Assembly (NCBI GenBank): GCA_963746805.1 | Contig: CAVVCQ010000003.1 | Location: 1-64,000, forward strand | Source of the DNA: DATHTC01 sp963746805 | GTDB lineage: Bacteria; Actinomycetota; Thermoleophilia; Gaiellales; Gaiellaceae | DNA length: 64,000 nt | Direction of reading: 5' to 3' | Part shown: positions 10,895-18,738 of the stretch, one piece after another | Position numbering within the stretch: the stretch's first letter is position 1 | How the letters are laid out: every line of letters begins with the position of its first letter | Position numbers and translations under genes: made by a program | The notes under the pieces: generated by a model | The model's database searches: none | What the model was told of the DNA's origin: nothing | Seen by the model: the letters and a program-made list of their open reading frames with translations, nothing else

Positions 10895-10917
10895 TGAAGC
10901 GGCGCGAGCCGCAGCGC

Positions 10918-11598
10918 CTAGGCGGCGCTGCGGCTTGCGCTGGGAGTGGCCGGCAGGAGCCCGTTGACCTGGGCCCAGCGGCTTGCTTCGGTCCGGTTCG
11001 CGACGTCGAGCTTGCGGTAGATGTTCGAGAGGTGGAACTTCACCGTCTGCTCGGTCACCCAGAGCATCCGGGCGAGCTGCGAGTTCGAGTGCCCCTCCGC
11101 CACGAGCTGGAGAATCTCCAGCTCCCGCTTCGTCAAGTCGTGGTCCGGGATCGACGGCTCGGGTCCGGCCGCGAGGACCGTCGCGCCCGTCGAGCCGCGC
11201 GACGTGGCGAGGAAGATCGAGTGCTCGAACGACTGCCGGACGGCAGCCGCGAAGTCCTCGGGACTCGCAGCCTTGCTGCAGAACGCCGCCGCACCGGACG
11301 CGAACGCCGCATCGACTGAGCGATGATCGGTCTGATCCGCGACGGCGATGACCTTCACCGCATCGTGGACCTCGCGGGCGCGACGAAGGCAGTGCCATCC
11401 GTCCACGTCGCCGTCGATCGCGTCGACTTCCACGATCAACAGATCGGGTGTTTCCTCCCTCACCAGGCCAAGTGCGCGCGCGGGGCTCGTGGTCTGTCCC
11501 GCGACGGTGATGCCGATTCGCTCCAGGAGCTGGCCAACTGCCTCGAGCCACAGTGGATGTCGCGAGACGGTGACCGCCGTACGACTAGTCAGATGCAT
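10918..11598 (-). CDS. LuxR/NarL-type regulator with a degenerate receiver domain
   Basis: A 226-residue DNA-binding regulator. The C-terminus (about residues 155-210) is a LuxR helix-turn-helix: LTKRELEILQLVAEGHSNSQ, then TVKFHLSNIYRKLDV. The N-terminus has a receiver fold with an aspartate in LLIVEVDAIDG and a Lys in FCSKAASPEDF. The acidic Mg-binding pair expected after the first strand is replaced (TVSRHPLWLEAVG where response regulators have DDHPLF). Phosphorylation may therefore be lost or unusual. No sensor kinase is adjacent. ATG 11598 was chosen because it sits just downstream of a purine-rich AAAGG carried on a perfect hairpin. An ATG five bases upstream in another frame was rejected. 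Confidence 0.9.
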   Translation of the reverse strand: MHLTSRTAVTVSRHPLWLEAVGQLLERIGITVAGQTTSPARALGLVREETPDLLIVEVDAIDGDVDGWHCLRRAREVHDAVKVIAVADQTDHRSVDAAFASGAAAFCSKAASPEDFAAAVRQSFEHSIFLATSRGSTGATVLAAGPEPSIPDHDLTKRELEILQLVAEGHSNSQLARMLWVTEQTVKFHLSNIYRKLDVANRTEASRWAQVNGLLPATPSASRSAA

Positions 11599-11600
11599 GC

Positions 11601-11732
11601 ATCGAAAGGGCCGCCTTTCGATCGAAGGTACGTGTCCAGATACTTCTACAACCTTCCGGGCCCTATGGGAATAGGGGGGTTCAGAACCTACCCTAAGGGC
11701 GAAAACCTGTTGTTTTCTTATGAAATCGCCGT
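11601..11732 (-). promoter_or_regulatory. Palindrome-rich leader/promoter of the LuxR-type regulator
   Basis: This 130-bp gap is less G+C-rich than its surroundings and holds a series of inverted repeats. A perfect 9-bp arm hairpin lies at 11601-11622 (ATCGAAAGG, loop of 4, CCTTTCGAT), two bases before the regulator start. Others are CCCTAT-N4-ATAGGG at 11661-11676, CCCT-A-AGGG at 11691-11699 and GAAAAC-N5-GTTTTC at 11701-11717. The self-complementary ATGCATGCAT at 11593-11602 overlaps the start. The first hairpin buries the likely ribosome-binding site, so it could control translation. The others look like operator half-sites, for example for autoregulation. Roles are inference. Confidence 0.55.
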
Positions 11733-12350
11733 CTAGGGCCGTTGCGGCACGGGCGCGGGCATGAAGGCCTCCTTCACCTGCCGCAGCACCTTCGCCCGGC
11801 GTCCCTCCGCCACCGGCTGCAGCCCGCCGAGCTCGAGCCGGCACAGCTCCACGCGCCCCGCGGCGCGGACGGTGAGGAAGCCGAAGTCGGAGAGGAAGTC
11901 GCGCGGGAACACGGTGCGGTGCACGAGGAACCGCTCGTACGCCGACTCCCCTTCCACATAGCGGTAGCCGAAGGTCTCGAGCGCCTTCGCCCCCTTGTCG
12001 CGCGCCTCGCCGATGGCGGCGAGGAAGAGCGACTGCATCACCCACGGCGAGGTCGGGTCGACGAGGTAGGCGCAGGTCACGAGCACCGAGTCCTCCGAGG
12101 GCGGCCCGGCGGGCAGCTCGGCCGCGCGCGGGAAGAGCGGCGAGGGGCCGTACTGCATCGAGCCGACGACGCGCCCGGCCTCGTCGTAGTAGATCGTCCC
12201 CCACGCGCCCCACTCGTCCTCCGCACGCTCGATCCAGCGCGGCTTCTCCAACCGGCGGCTGCCGCGCGACTGCCACCAGACGCACGCGTGACAGACGGAC
12301 GGCGCCGTCGCGAGCGTCGCACCCGTGAGGCCCGCGATGCGCGGGGGCAC
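11733..12350 (-). CDS. GNAT-family N-acetyltransferase-like protein
   Basis: A 205-residue protein starting at GTG 12350, whose first codon overlaps the stop of the upstream Asp23-like gene by one base. It has a Cys-x2-Cys-like N-terminus (VCHACVWWQS), then a segment resembling GNAT strands (GTIYYDEAGRVVGSMQYGP, and VTCAYLVDPTSPWVMQSLFL). A helix near EARDKGAKALETFGYRY follows, matching the acetyl-CoA side of the fold. The classical Q/RxxGxG/A loop is not obvious, so substrate and activity are uncertain. Confidence 0.6.
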   Translation of the reverse strand: MPPRIAGLTGATLATAPSVCHACVWWQSRGSRRLEKPRWIERAEDEWGAWGTIYYDEAGRVVGSMQYGPSPLFPRAAELPAGPPSEDSVLVTCAYLVDPTSPWVMQSLFLAAIGEARDKGAKALETFGYRYVEGESAYERFLVHRTVFPRDFLSDFGFLTVRAAGRVELCRLELGGLQPVAEGRRAKVLRQVKEAFMPAPVPQRP

Positions 12351-12652
12351 TACGCCTCTTCCGGGTCCGGCTCGCCGACCTCGTCGACGACCACGTTGAC
12401 GGTCGGCGCCTCGATGTCGGCCATCCGCGTGAGGTAGTCGCGCACGCGGTGCTGGACGGCGAGCGCCACCTCCGGGATCGACGCTCCCCAGTCGATCCCG
12501 AGGTGGAGCTCGACCGCCACGCGCCCGTCGTCGGTCGAGACGCGGACCGCGCGCCGGCCCTCGAGCGCGCGCACGCCGGCGACCTCGCGCGCAGCGTCCG
12601 CGGCGTAGCTCGCGAGGACGTCGGTCGAGATCTGTGCGTTCCCCTCCACCAC
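12350..12652 (-). CDS. Asp23/Gls24-family protein
   Basis: A 100-residue product from GTG 12652. VVEGNAQISTDVLASYAADA, then VAGVRALEGRRAVRVSTDDG, then a beta-rich middle and VNVVVDEVGEPDPEEA at the end match the Asp23/Gls24 (DUF322) fold. Such proteins are usually small cytoplasmic or membrane-proximal factors linked to envelope stress. Frames upstream of GTG 12652 are Arg/Ser-rich, so the start is placed there. Coupled to the GNAT-like gene. Confidence 0.75.
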   Translation of the reverse strand: MVEGNAQISTDVLASYAADAAREVAGVRALEGRRAVRVSTDDGRVAVELHLGIDWGASIPEVALAVQHRVRDYLTRMADIEAPTVNVVVDEVGEPDPEEA

Positions 12653-12668
12653 CGCCAGTCTAGGCGCC

Positions 12669-12941
12669 CTACCCGAACGCGAGCCAGGCCAGGAAGAGAA
12701 CCGCGCCCCACGCCCAGACGGCCGCCGTGACCACGGCGACGCGGGCCACCTGCGAGCCCTCCGCCGCCACCGCGAGACCGCTGCCGACGGCGAGCGGGAT
12801 GCCCAGCGGGAACACGACCACGGCCCAGCCGTCGTCCCATCCGGGCCAATCTCCACCGGCCGCGGCGTCAGCGACCATCAGCGCGAAGCCGACCGCCAGG
12901 ACCCCGAGGACGGCGGCGCCGAGCCACAGTCGCGCCGTCAT
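12669..12941 (-). CDS. Small integral membrane protein (90 aa)
   Basis: From ATG 12941 (MTARLWLGAAVLGVLAVGFA) the protein shows three hydrophobic segments, at about residues 5-25, 38-58 and 65-88. A short hydrophilic loop (GGDWPGWDDG) separates the first two. No known family was recognised. It stands 16 bp upstream of the Asp23-like gene on the same strand, so a shared envelope role is possible. Confidence 0.65.
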   Translation of the reverse strand: MTARLWLGAAVLGVLAVGFALMVADAAAGGDWPGWDDGWAVVVFPLGIPLAVGSGLAVAAEGSQVARVAVVTAAVWAWGAVLFLAWLAFG

Positions 12942-12951
12942 CACCCGCACG

Positions 12952-13767
12952 CTACGACGCGTCGCGACCCGGTGCAAGCACGAGCTCGGTCGCCTCCGGA
13001 CGGGCGAGGAAGCGGAACGGGATGAACGTCGTGCCAAGCCCCGGCGATACGTGGAGCACCGTGCCGCGCCGGCGATAGACGCCCTGGGTGTAACGCGCTC
13101 CCAGGTGGGCGAGGTGGAGGCGGCCTGTCACCCACGGCACCACGATCTGCCCCGCGTGCATGTGCCCGGCGAGGACGAGGTGCCAGTCGCCGGGCCGCAG
13201 GCGCTCGATCACGCGCGGGAAGTGGCAGAGGAGGATGCGGAGGTCGGCGTCGCGATCGGGCTCCGGCCACGAGCCCGCCCCGCGAGCCGTGCGCGGGTCG
13301 AGGCCTGCGACCTGTACGCGGCGGCCGCGCAGCTCGAGCGTCCGCGACTCGTCCTCGAGCAGCGTCGCCGGCGTGAGCGAGCCGAGCGCCGTCGGCTCGG
13401 AGAAGGGGTCGGTGGCGTCTCCGAAGTCGTGGTTGCCGAGGACGACGAAGCAGCGCGGGAGGCGAGCCGTGAGCTCTCGCAGGAGCGGCTCGCCCGCGGG
13501 CCGCGTCAGCAGGTCACCGGTCACGCAGGTGAGGTCCGGCTGCCGCGCCTCGACCCAGTCGACGGCCTGCCGCACCGCGTGCTCGCCGCGCGACGGAACG
13601 CCGAGGTGGAAATCGGAGATGTGCGCGATGCGGAGCCCCTCGAGCTCGGTAGGCAGGCCTGGCAGCTCGAGCCGGCGCTCGCGGAGCCGCACCCAGCCGC
13701 CCTCGAACCATCCCCACGCGAGCCCTCCGGCTGCGAGCGCGGCGATGCCTCCCAGCAACCACTTCAT
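12952..13767 (-). CDS. Membrane-anchored calcineurin-like metallophosphoesterase
   Basis: A 271-residue protein with an N-terminal membrane anchor (WLLGGIAALAAGGLAWGW). Metal-binding motifs occur in the expected order: HISDFHLG, CVTGDLLTRP, VVLGNHDFG, ILLCHFPRVI and LAGHMHAGQI. Together they supply the two-metal phosphoesterase centre. It belongs to the YaeI/YkuE type, which acts near the membrane on phosphodiesters; the actual substrate is unknown. ATG 13767 is used because it directly precedes the anchor. The gap from 13768 to 14027 shows nothing recognisable. Confidence 0.88.
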   Translation of the reverse strand: MKWLLGGIAALAAGGLAWGWFEGGWVRLRERRLELPGLPTELEGLRIAHISDFHLGVPSRGEHAVRQAVDWVEARQPDLTCVTGDLLTRPAGEPLLRELTARLPRCFVVLGNHDFGDATDPFSEPTALGSLTPATLLEDESRTLELRGRRVQVAGLDPRTARGAGSWPEPDRDADLRILLCHFPRVIERLRPGDWHLVLAGHMHAGQIVVPWVTGRLHLAHLGARYTQGVYRRRGTVLHVSPGLGTTFIPFRFLARPEATELVLAPGRDAS

Positions 13768-14027
13768 GCGCTTGCACGCGTTCGTCCGGCGCGTTGCTGG
13801 GCGTCCGGAGGGAGGGGGAACAGTGCGGCAGCACGGACCCCCGACTGGAGGGCGTACAGCGACGCGAGGCGCGCGGCGGAGCCGCGCTCTGCCCGGCGCG
13901 AGCCGCTCGCCGCCCGGGCGGGCGCGATAGACGTTCCGGCGCGGCGACTCCAGGAGCCACCGCGCCGGAAACCGCCCCTCCGCCGATTCAGATGCCGCAA
14001 CGCGGCGAACCTTGCGCGACGCTTTCG

Positions 14028-14936
14028 CTACTGCGCGAGCTTCTCGAGCACGGGCTGCACCGGGACGATGTGCCGGCGGAACTTCAGCTCCGACTCCTCG
14101 AGCCCGGCGGCCACGCCGATCAGCTGCGACAGGTGGATGATCGGCAGGCCGTAGGTCCGCCCCGTCGCCTTCTCGAGCTTCTGCTGCCACGCGTCGAGCG
14201 AGAGGTGGCAGAGCGGGCACGGCGTCACCATCGCGTCGGCGCCCGCCTCGATCGCCTGCTCGATCGGCTGGACGAGCTCACCGAGCGCCGTCTCCTCGCG
14301 CGCGGCGATGATCGGGAACCCGCAGCACTTGATCTTGGCCGGGTAGTCGACGGGCTCGCCACCGCACGCCGTGATGATCCGCTCGAGCGACCACGGACGG
14401 TCCGGGTCCTCGAACCCGAGCAGCTTCGACGGCCGCAGGATCTGGCACCCGTAGAACGGTGCGACCTTCAGCCCCTTGAGCCCCTTGTGCGCGACCTCCT
14501 GCAGCCGCGCGAAGCCCTCACCCTCGGCCACGAGCCAGAGGAAGTGCTTCACGTCGACCGTGCCGTCGTAGGACGGGACGCCGACCGACTCGAGGTTCGC
14601 GTTGACGCGGGCGCGGAGCCGGTCGTCGAGCCGCAGCTGGTGGTTCGCCTGCCGCAGGTTGAGCGTGCAGACGTTGCAGATCGTCATCAGCGTCTCGGCG
14701 CCGGTCGCCTGCGCGTAGGCCAGGATGCGCGCGTTCAGGTGGAGGTAGTAGTCGGGCTCCGCCTCGTGGATGTCGCCGGCGCCGCAGCAGGTGACCGACT
14801 CGAGCTCGATCAGCTCGAGGTCGACCATGGGCGCGAGCGCCTGCGTGGACGAGTCGAGCTCCTTCGCCGAGAGCGACGCGAGGCAGCCCTTGTAGTACGC
14901 CACCTTCGTCCGCTGCGGAACCTCGGTCGTGCTCAC
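14028..14936 (-). CDS. HdrB-like cysteine-rich (CCG) subunit of succinate dehydrogenase
   Basis: A 302-residue protein with two CCG domains, as in heterodisulfide reductase B and the SdhE subunit of non-classical succinate:quinone reductases. Visible pieces are YYKGCLASL, ESVTCCGAGDIHEAE, TICNVC, PFYGCQILRP, KIKCCGFPI and TPCPLCHLSLD. The repeated CCG and Cys-x2-Cys groups bind iron-sulfur or Zn in this family. Its GTG start overlaps the sdhB stop (GTGA), so it is part of the sdhA-sdhB operon. No hydrophobic SdhC/SdhD anchor is present here, so this subunit probably provides membrane or quinone contact (inference from type-E complexes). Confidence 0.87.
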   Translation of the reverse strand: MSTTEVPQRTKVAYYKGCLASLSAKELDSSTQALAPMVDLELIELESVTCCGAGDIHEAEPDYYLHLNARILAYAQATGAETLMTICNVCTLNLRQANHQLRLDDRLRARVNANLESVGVPSYDGTVDVKHFLWLVAEGEGFARLQEVAHKGLKGLKVAPFYGCQILRPSKLLGFEDPDRPWSLERIITACGGEPVDYPAKIKCCGFPIIAAREETALGELVQPIEQAIEAGADAMVTPCPLCHLSLDAWQQKLEKATGRTYGLPIIHLSQLIGVAAGLEESELKFRRHIVPVQPVLEKLAQ

Positions 14937-16114
14937 GCTCCTCCTTCGGGCTTGCGGGTCGGCTCTGCGCCGGGGGTGACGTCGGCCTGCGCGCGCGAGC
15001 CCATCCCGGCGTCGCCTCCGGCGGGCGCGGGCGGTCTCCCGTTCTCGTCGGGGAGGAAGGGCCGCGGGAAGGCGTCCTCGCGGTCGTACGGGTCGCGGTC
15101 GGGCTCGAAGCCGTGGCCGAGCGCGGCAAGCGCGTGCTCGCCCTGGACGATCCCCATCGCCCCGCTCACGCCCTGCTCGCGCACGAGCGAGCGCAGCTTC
15201 CGCGCCTCGTCGACGTCGGCCGCGGTGTGCGGGAACGGGATCGGGCGCGCCTTGCCGTGGCTGATCAGGCTCATCGCGAACTTCATCTGCTTGATCGTCG
15301 AGACCCAGCCCTGCGTCTTCGGAATCAGCTCCTCCTCGCGCAGCCAGCCGGTCGTCTCCGCCGAGCGCGCGAACCAGAGGGCGTGCTTCGCGCCCATGTC
15401 GCGCGTGATCCCCGCCTTGACCGACTCGGCGCCGAGCTTCGCGATCGCGTCGCGCGGGTCGACCCCCTTCGGGCAGCGCTCGTTGCAGAAGTAGCAGCGC
15501 GTGCACTCCCAGATCCCGTGCTCGTCGTTGTACTCCTCGAGGCGCTCCACGACCTTGCCGTCGCGCGGGTCGCCGACGAAGCGGAAGCCCTTTGCGAGCG
15601 CCTGCGGCCCGAGGAACTCCGGGTTGGACTCCATCGCGTTGCACTCGGAGACGCAGCAGCCGCAGTTGATGCAGAGCGCCTCCTTGTGCACCACGTTCAT
15701 GCGTTCCTGGGAAATGACGTGCTCCTTGCCGTCCGGCGGCTCCTCGTAGCCCGGCTGGAGGTACGGCTTCATCGCCCTGAACTTCGCCCAGAACGGCTCC
15801 ATGTCGACGACGAGGTCCTTCACGATCGGGAGGTTCCCCATCGCCGAGATCACCGGGACGTGGCCGGCGTCCGCGATGTCGTACATGCGCGTCTTGCACG
15901 CGAGCACCGCGGCGCCGTCCATCCGCATGCCGCACGAACCGCAGATCATCATCCGGCAGCTCCTGCGGTAGGCGAGCGTCCCGTCCTGCTGGTCCTTGAC
16001 GATGTCGAGGCAGTCGAGGAGCGTCGCCTCGTCCGGCGCGTCGAACTCGTACTCGCGGAGCTGGCGCTCGCCCGTCTCGCTGTTGAACCGCCAGATCTTG
16101 AGGGCCATCTGCAC
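14933..16114 (-). CDS. sdhB: Succinate dehydrogenase iron-sulfur subunit
   Basis: A 393-residue electron-transfer subunit. The plant-type [2Fe-2S] site is SCRMMICGSCGMRMDG with the later VLACKTR. The C-terminal clusters are bound by CINCGCCVSECN and CTRCYFCNERCPKGVDP. It passes electrons from FAD-containing SdhA towards quinone or the HdrB-like subunit. The protein is about 140 residues longer than classical SdhB because of a hydrophilic C-terminal extension ending in Pro/Gly-rich sequence. GTG 16114 or ATG 16108 may be the start. The gap to sdhA is 2 bp. Confidence 0.94.
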   Translation of the reverse strand: MQMALKIWRFNSETGERQLREYEFDAPDEATLLDCLDIVKDQQDGTLAYRRSCRMMICGSCGMRMDGAAVLACKTRMYDIADAGHVPVISAMGNLPIVKDLVVDMEPFWAKFRAMKPYLQPGYEEPPDGKEHVISQERMNVVHKEALCINCGCCVSECNAMESNPEFLGPQALAKGFRFVGDPRDGKVVERLEEYNDEHGIWECTRCYFCNERCPKGVDPRDAIAKLGAESVKAGITRDMGAKHALWFARSAETTGWLREEELIPKTQGWVSTIKQMKFAMSLISHGKARPIPFPHTAADVDEARKLRSLVREQGVSGAMGIVQGEHALAALGHGFEPDRDPYDREDAFPRPFLPDENGRPPAPAGGDAGMGSRAQADVTPGAEPTRKPEGGA

Positions 16115-16116
16115 GG

Positions 16117-17799
16117 CTAGTACTTCCGCTCCGTCGGTTCCCAGCGCCCCATGCGGACCTCCTTATACGTGAGCTCGGGCCCATCGCCGTCCCAGCGCGA
16201 GATCGAGTGCTTGAGGAAGTTCTCGTCGTCGCGCGTCGGGTAGTCGTCCGGGCGCGAATGAGCGCCACGGCTCTCCTGCCGCGCCACACCCGCCTGGAGC
16301 ATGCAGACGGCGGTGTCGAGGAGGTAGCCGAGCTCGAGCGCCTGCGTCAGGTCGGAGTTGAACACCTGGCCCTTGTCCTCGACGACGACCCGCTCGTAGC
16401 GCTCGCGGAGCTCGTCGATGATCTCGAGCTGGCGCGTCATCCCCGCCTCGCGGCGGAAGACGCCGAAGTTCTCGAGCATCGAGGCCCCGAGCTCGTCGCG
16501 GATCTGCCACGGCCGCTCGCCCTCGGTGCGGTCGAGGAGCTCCTGCAGGTCGCGCTCGGCGCCGGCGACCGCCGACTGCGGCACCTCGATGGTCGTGTTC
16601 GCGAGCGCCCACTCGGCGGCGGCACGGCCGGCGCGCCGACCGAAGGTGATCGTCTCCATCAGCGAGTTGCCGCCGAGGCGGTTCGCGCCGTGGACCGACA
16701 CGCAGGCGACCTCGCCCGCCGCGTAGAGGCCGGTCAGCTCGGTCAGTCCGTCGTTGTCGGTCTCGACGCCGCCCATGTGGTAGTGGGCGCCGGGCCTGAC
16801 GGGGATCGGGTCGTAGATCGGGTCGACGCCGGCGTAGACCATGGCGAGCTCGCGCGAGCCCGGAAGCCGCTCGACGATCCGCTCGGCGCCGAGGTGGCGA
16901 AGGTCGAGCATCACCGAGCCGTTGACGCCGCGCCCCGACTCGATCTCGGTCGTCTCCGAGCGCGAGACGACGTCGCGGGAGGCGAGCTCCATCGCGTTCG
17001 GCGCGTAGCGCTTCATGAACCGCTCGCCCTCGGCGTTGATGAGATAGCCGCCCTCGCCGCGGCAGCCCTCGGTGATGAGGATCCCGGACGGGTAGAGCGT
17101 CGTGGGGTGGAACTGCATGAACTCCATGTCCTTCAGCGGCAGGCCGAGCCGCAGCGCCATCGCCATCCCGTCGCCGGTGCAGGCGTAGGCGTTCGTCGTC
17201 GCGCGGTAGAGGCGCCCGGCGCCGCCCGTGGCGAGGATCACGGTCTTGCCGCCGACGAGCTTGAGCCCGCCGTTCAGCAGGTCCCAGCAGATGACACCCT
17301 GGCAGCGGTCGTCGTTCTCGACGAGCCGCCACGCGAACCACTCCTCGTACACGGTGATGTCGCGCTTCACGAGCTGCTCGTAGAGGACCTGGATGAGGAC
17401 GTGGCCGGTGATGTCCGCCGCGTACACGGTGCGCGGCGAGCCGGCGGCGCCGAACGGGCGCTGCGCCAGCCGGCCGTCCTCACGCCGGGAGAAATACGCG
17501 CCCCAGTGCTCGAGCTGGTAGATGTCGCCCGGCGCCTCGCGCGTGAAGATCTCGATCGCGTCCTGGTCGCCGAGGTAGTCGGAGCCCTTGACGGTGTCGA
17601 ATGCGTGCGTCTCGGGGTCGTCGTCGGCGGCGTTGCCGAGCGCCGCGTTGATCCCGCCCTCGGCCGCGCCGGAGTGGCTGCGGGTCGGGTGCAGCTTCGA
17701 GATCACGGCGACGTCCGCACCCGCGTCGTGGGCCTCGATCGCGGCGCGCATGCCGGCACAGCCGGCGCCGACGACCAGGACGTCGTGCTTCGCGATCAC
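16117..17799 (-). CDS. sdhA: Succinate dehydrogenase flavoprotein subunit
   Basis: A 560-residue flavoprotein that oxidises succinate to fumarate in the TCA cycle. It starts GTG 17799 with the FAD-binding loop VLVVGAGCAGMRAAIEA. LHPTRSHSGAAEGGINAAL contains the His that covalently holds FAD. FMQFHPTTLYPSGILITEG, RGEGGYLIN and RPGAHYHMGGV carry the active-site residues. LYAAGEVACVSVHGANRLGG closes the FAD domain, and a helical C-terminal domain follows. First gene of the sdhA-sdhB-HdrB-like operon. Confidence 0.96.
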   Translation of the reverse strand: MIAKHDVLVVGAGCAGMRAAIEAHDAGADVAVISKLHPTRSHSGAAEGGINAALGNAADDDPETHAFDTVKGSDYLGDQDAIEIFTREAPGDIYQLEHWGAYFSRREDGRLAQRPFGAAGSPRTVYAADITGHVLIQVLYEQLVKRDITVYEEWFAWRLVENDDRCQGVICWDLLNGGLKLVGGKTVILATGGAGRLYRATTNAYACTGDGMAMALRLGLPLKDMEFMQFHPTTLYPSGILITEGCRGEGGYLINAEGERFMKRYAPNAMELASRDVVSRSETTEIESGRGVNGSVMLDLRHLGAERIVERLPGSRELAMVYAGVDPIYDPIPVRPGAHYHMGGVETDNDGLTELTGLYAAGEVACVSVHGANRLGGNSLMETITFGRRAGRAAAEWALANTTIEVPQSAVAGAERDLQELLDRTEGERPWQIRDELGASMLENFGVFRREAGMTRQLEIIDELRERYERVVVEDKGQVFNSDLTQALELGYLLDTAVCMLQAGVARQESRGAHSRPDDYPTRDDENFLKHSISRWDGDGPELTYKEVRMGRWEPTERKY

Positions 17800-17810
17800 G
17801 TGCGCTGACG

Positions 17811-18665
17811 CTAGCGGATCGGCTGCGCCACGCGCGCCCCGAACTGCGTCGCCGCGAGCATGCGCGCGAGCCCGGCCACGCCGGTGGTGTCGAGCACGCG
17901 CAGGCGCGGGAGTGCGAGCGGCTCGCGCGCCGACGCGAGCACCCCCGACTGCGTCGTCACGGCCAGGAGGTACCCGGCGCGCCGGGCCTGGCGGCGCACC
18001 CGCGCGTCGTTGCGTCCGAACGGGTACGCGAGCCACGGGACCGGGTGACCGAGACGCCGCTCGAGCGTTCGCCGCGAGCTCCGCAGGTCCTCGAGGAGCG
18101 CCGCGTCGGGCAGGGACGTCAGGTCGCGATGGGCGACGGTGTGCGAGCCGATCTCGATGCCGCGCCGTTCGAGCGCACGGAGCAGCGGCCAGGTGAGGAA
18201 GCTCGGGTCGCCGGCCGAGATGCGCCCCGAGACGACGTAGGCCGTGGCCCGGAAGCCGAGCCGCCGCAACACGGGGGAGGCGCGGAAGAACACGTCGCGG
18301 TAGCCGTCGTCGAACGTGATCAGGACCGGGCGCCGAGGCAGGTGCCCACCGCACACGAGCGCGTCCCACAGCTCGCGCTGCGTGATCGACGTGTAGCCGT
18401 GGTCGCGGAGCCAGCCCAGCTGACGCGCGAAGTCGTGCGGATGGACCGTGAGGCCGCGCGACTCGGGCGGCGTCTCGGCGGTGACGACATTGATGCGGTG
18501 GTACATGAGGATCGGGACGGCGAGCGTCCGATCGGGCAGCCGCGCGGGGAGCCGCAGGCGGCAGTCGCCGGCGGTGGAGTCCGGCGCGGCGGCGGCCTCG
18601 GCGGACGTGGCGGTGAGTGCAAGGGCCGCGATGGCGGCGACGAGGTGGAGCGTCCGGGTAGCCAT
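17811..18665 (-). CDS. Exported polysaccharide deacetylase
   Basis: A 284-residue protein with a signal peptide (MATRTLHLVAAIAALALTATSA). It has the NodB-type carbohydrate esterase 4 domain: VPILMYHRIN, VLITFDDGYRDV (catalytic Asp pair), IGSHTVAHRDLTSL (metal His pair) and LAYPFGRND. The family removes acetyl groups from peptidoglycan or other surface polysaccharides outside the cell. It ends 11 bp before sdhA on the same strand but is probably unrelated to it in function. Confidence 0.92.
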   Translation of the reverse strand: MATRTLHLVAAIAALALTATSAEAAAAPDSTAGDCRLRLPARLPDRTLAVPILMYHRINVVTAETPPESRGLTVHPHDFARQLGWLRDHGYTSITQRELWDALVCGGHLPRRPVLITFDDGYRDVFFRASPVLRRLGFRATAYVVSGRISAGDPSFLTWPLLRALERRGIEIGSHTVAHRDLTSLPDAALLEDLRSSRRTLERRLGHPVPWLAYPFGRNDARVRRQARRAGYLLAVTTQSGVLASAREPLALPRLRVLDTTGVAGLARMLAATQFGARVAQPIR

Positions 18666-18738
18666 GCGGCCACCGTCGGAGCGCGCGCCAACGCCGCCCT
18701 CACGGCGTCCTCACAGTCCGGTAACGGGCGGAAGAGCG

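Noticed and set aside
13764..14000. Small minus-strand frame upstream of the metallophosphoesterase
   Set aside because: Low-complexity Arg/Ala/Ser sequence with no ribosome site; it overlaps the phosphoesterase start.
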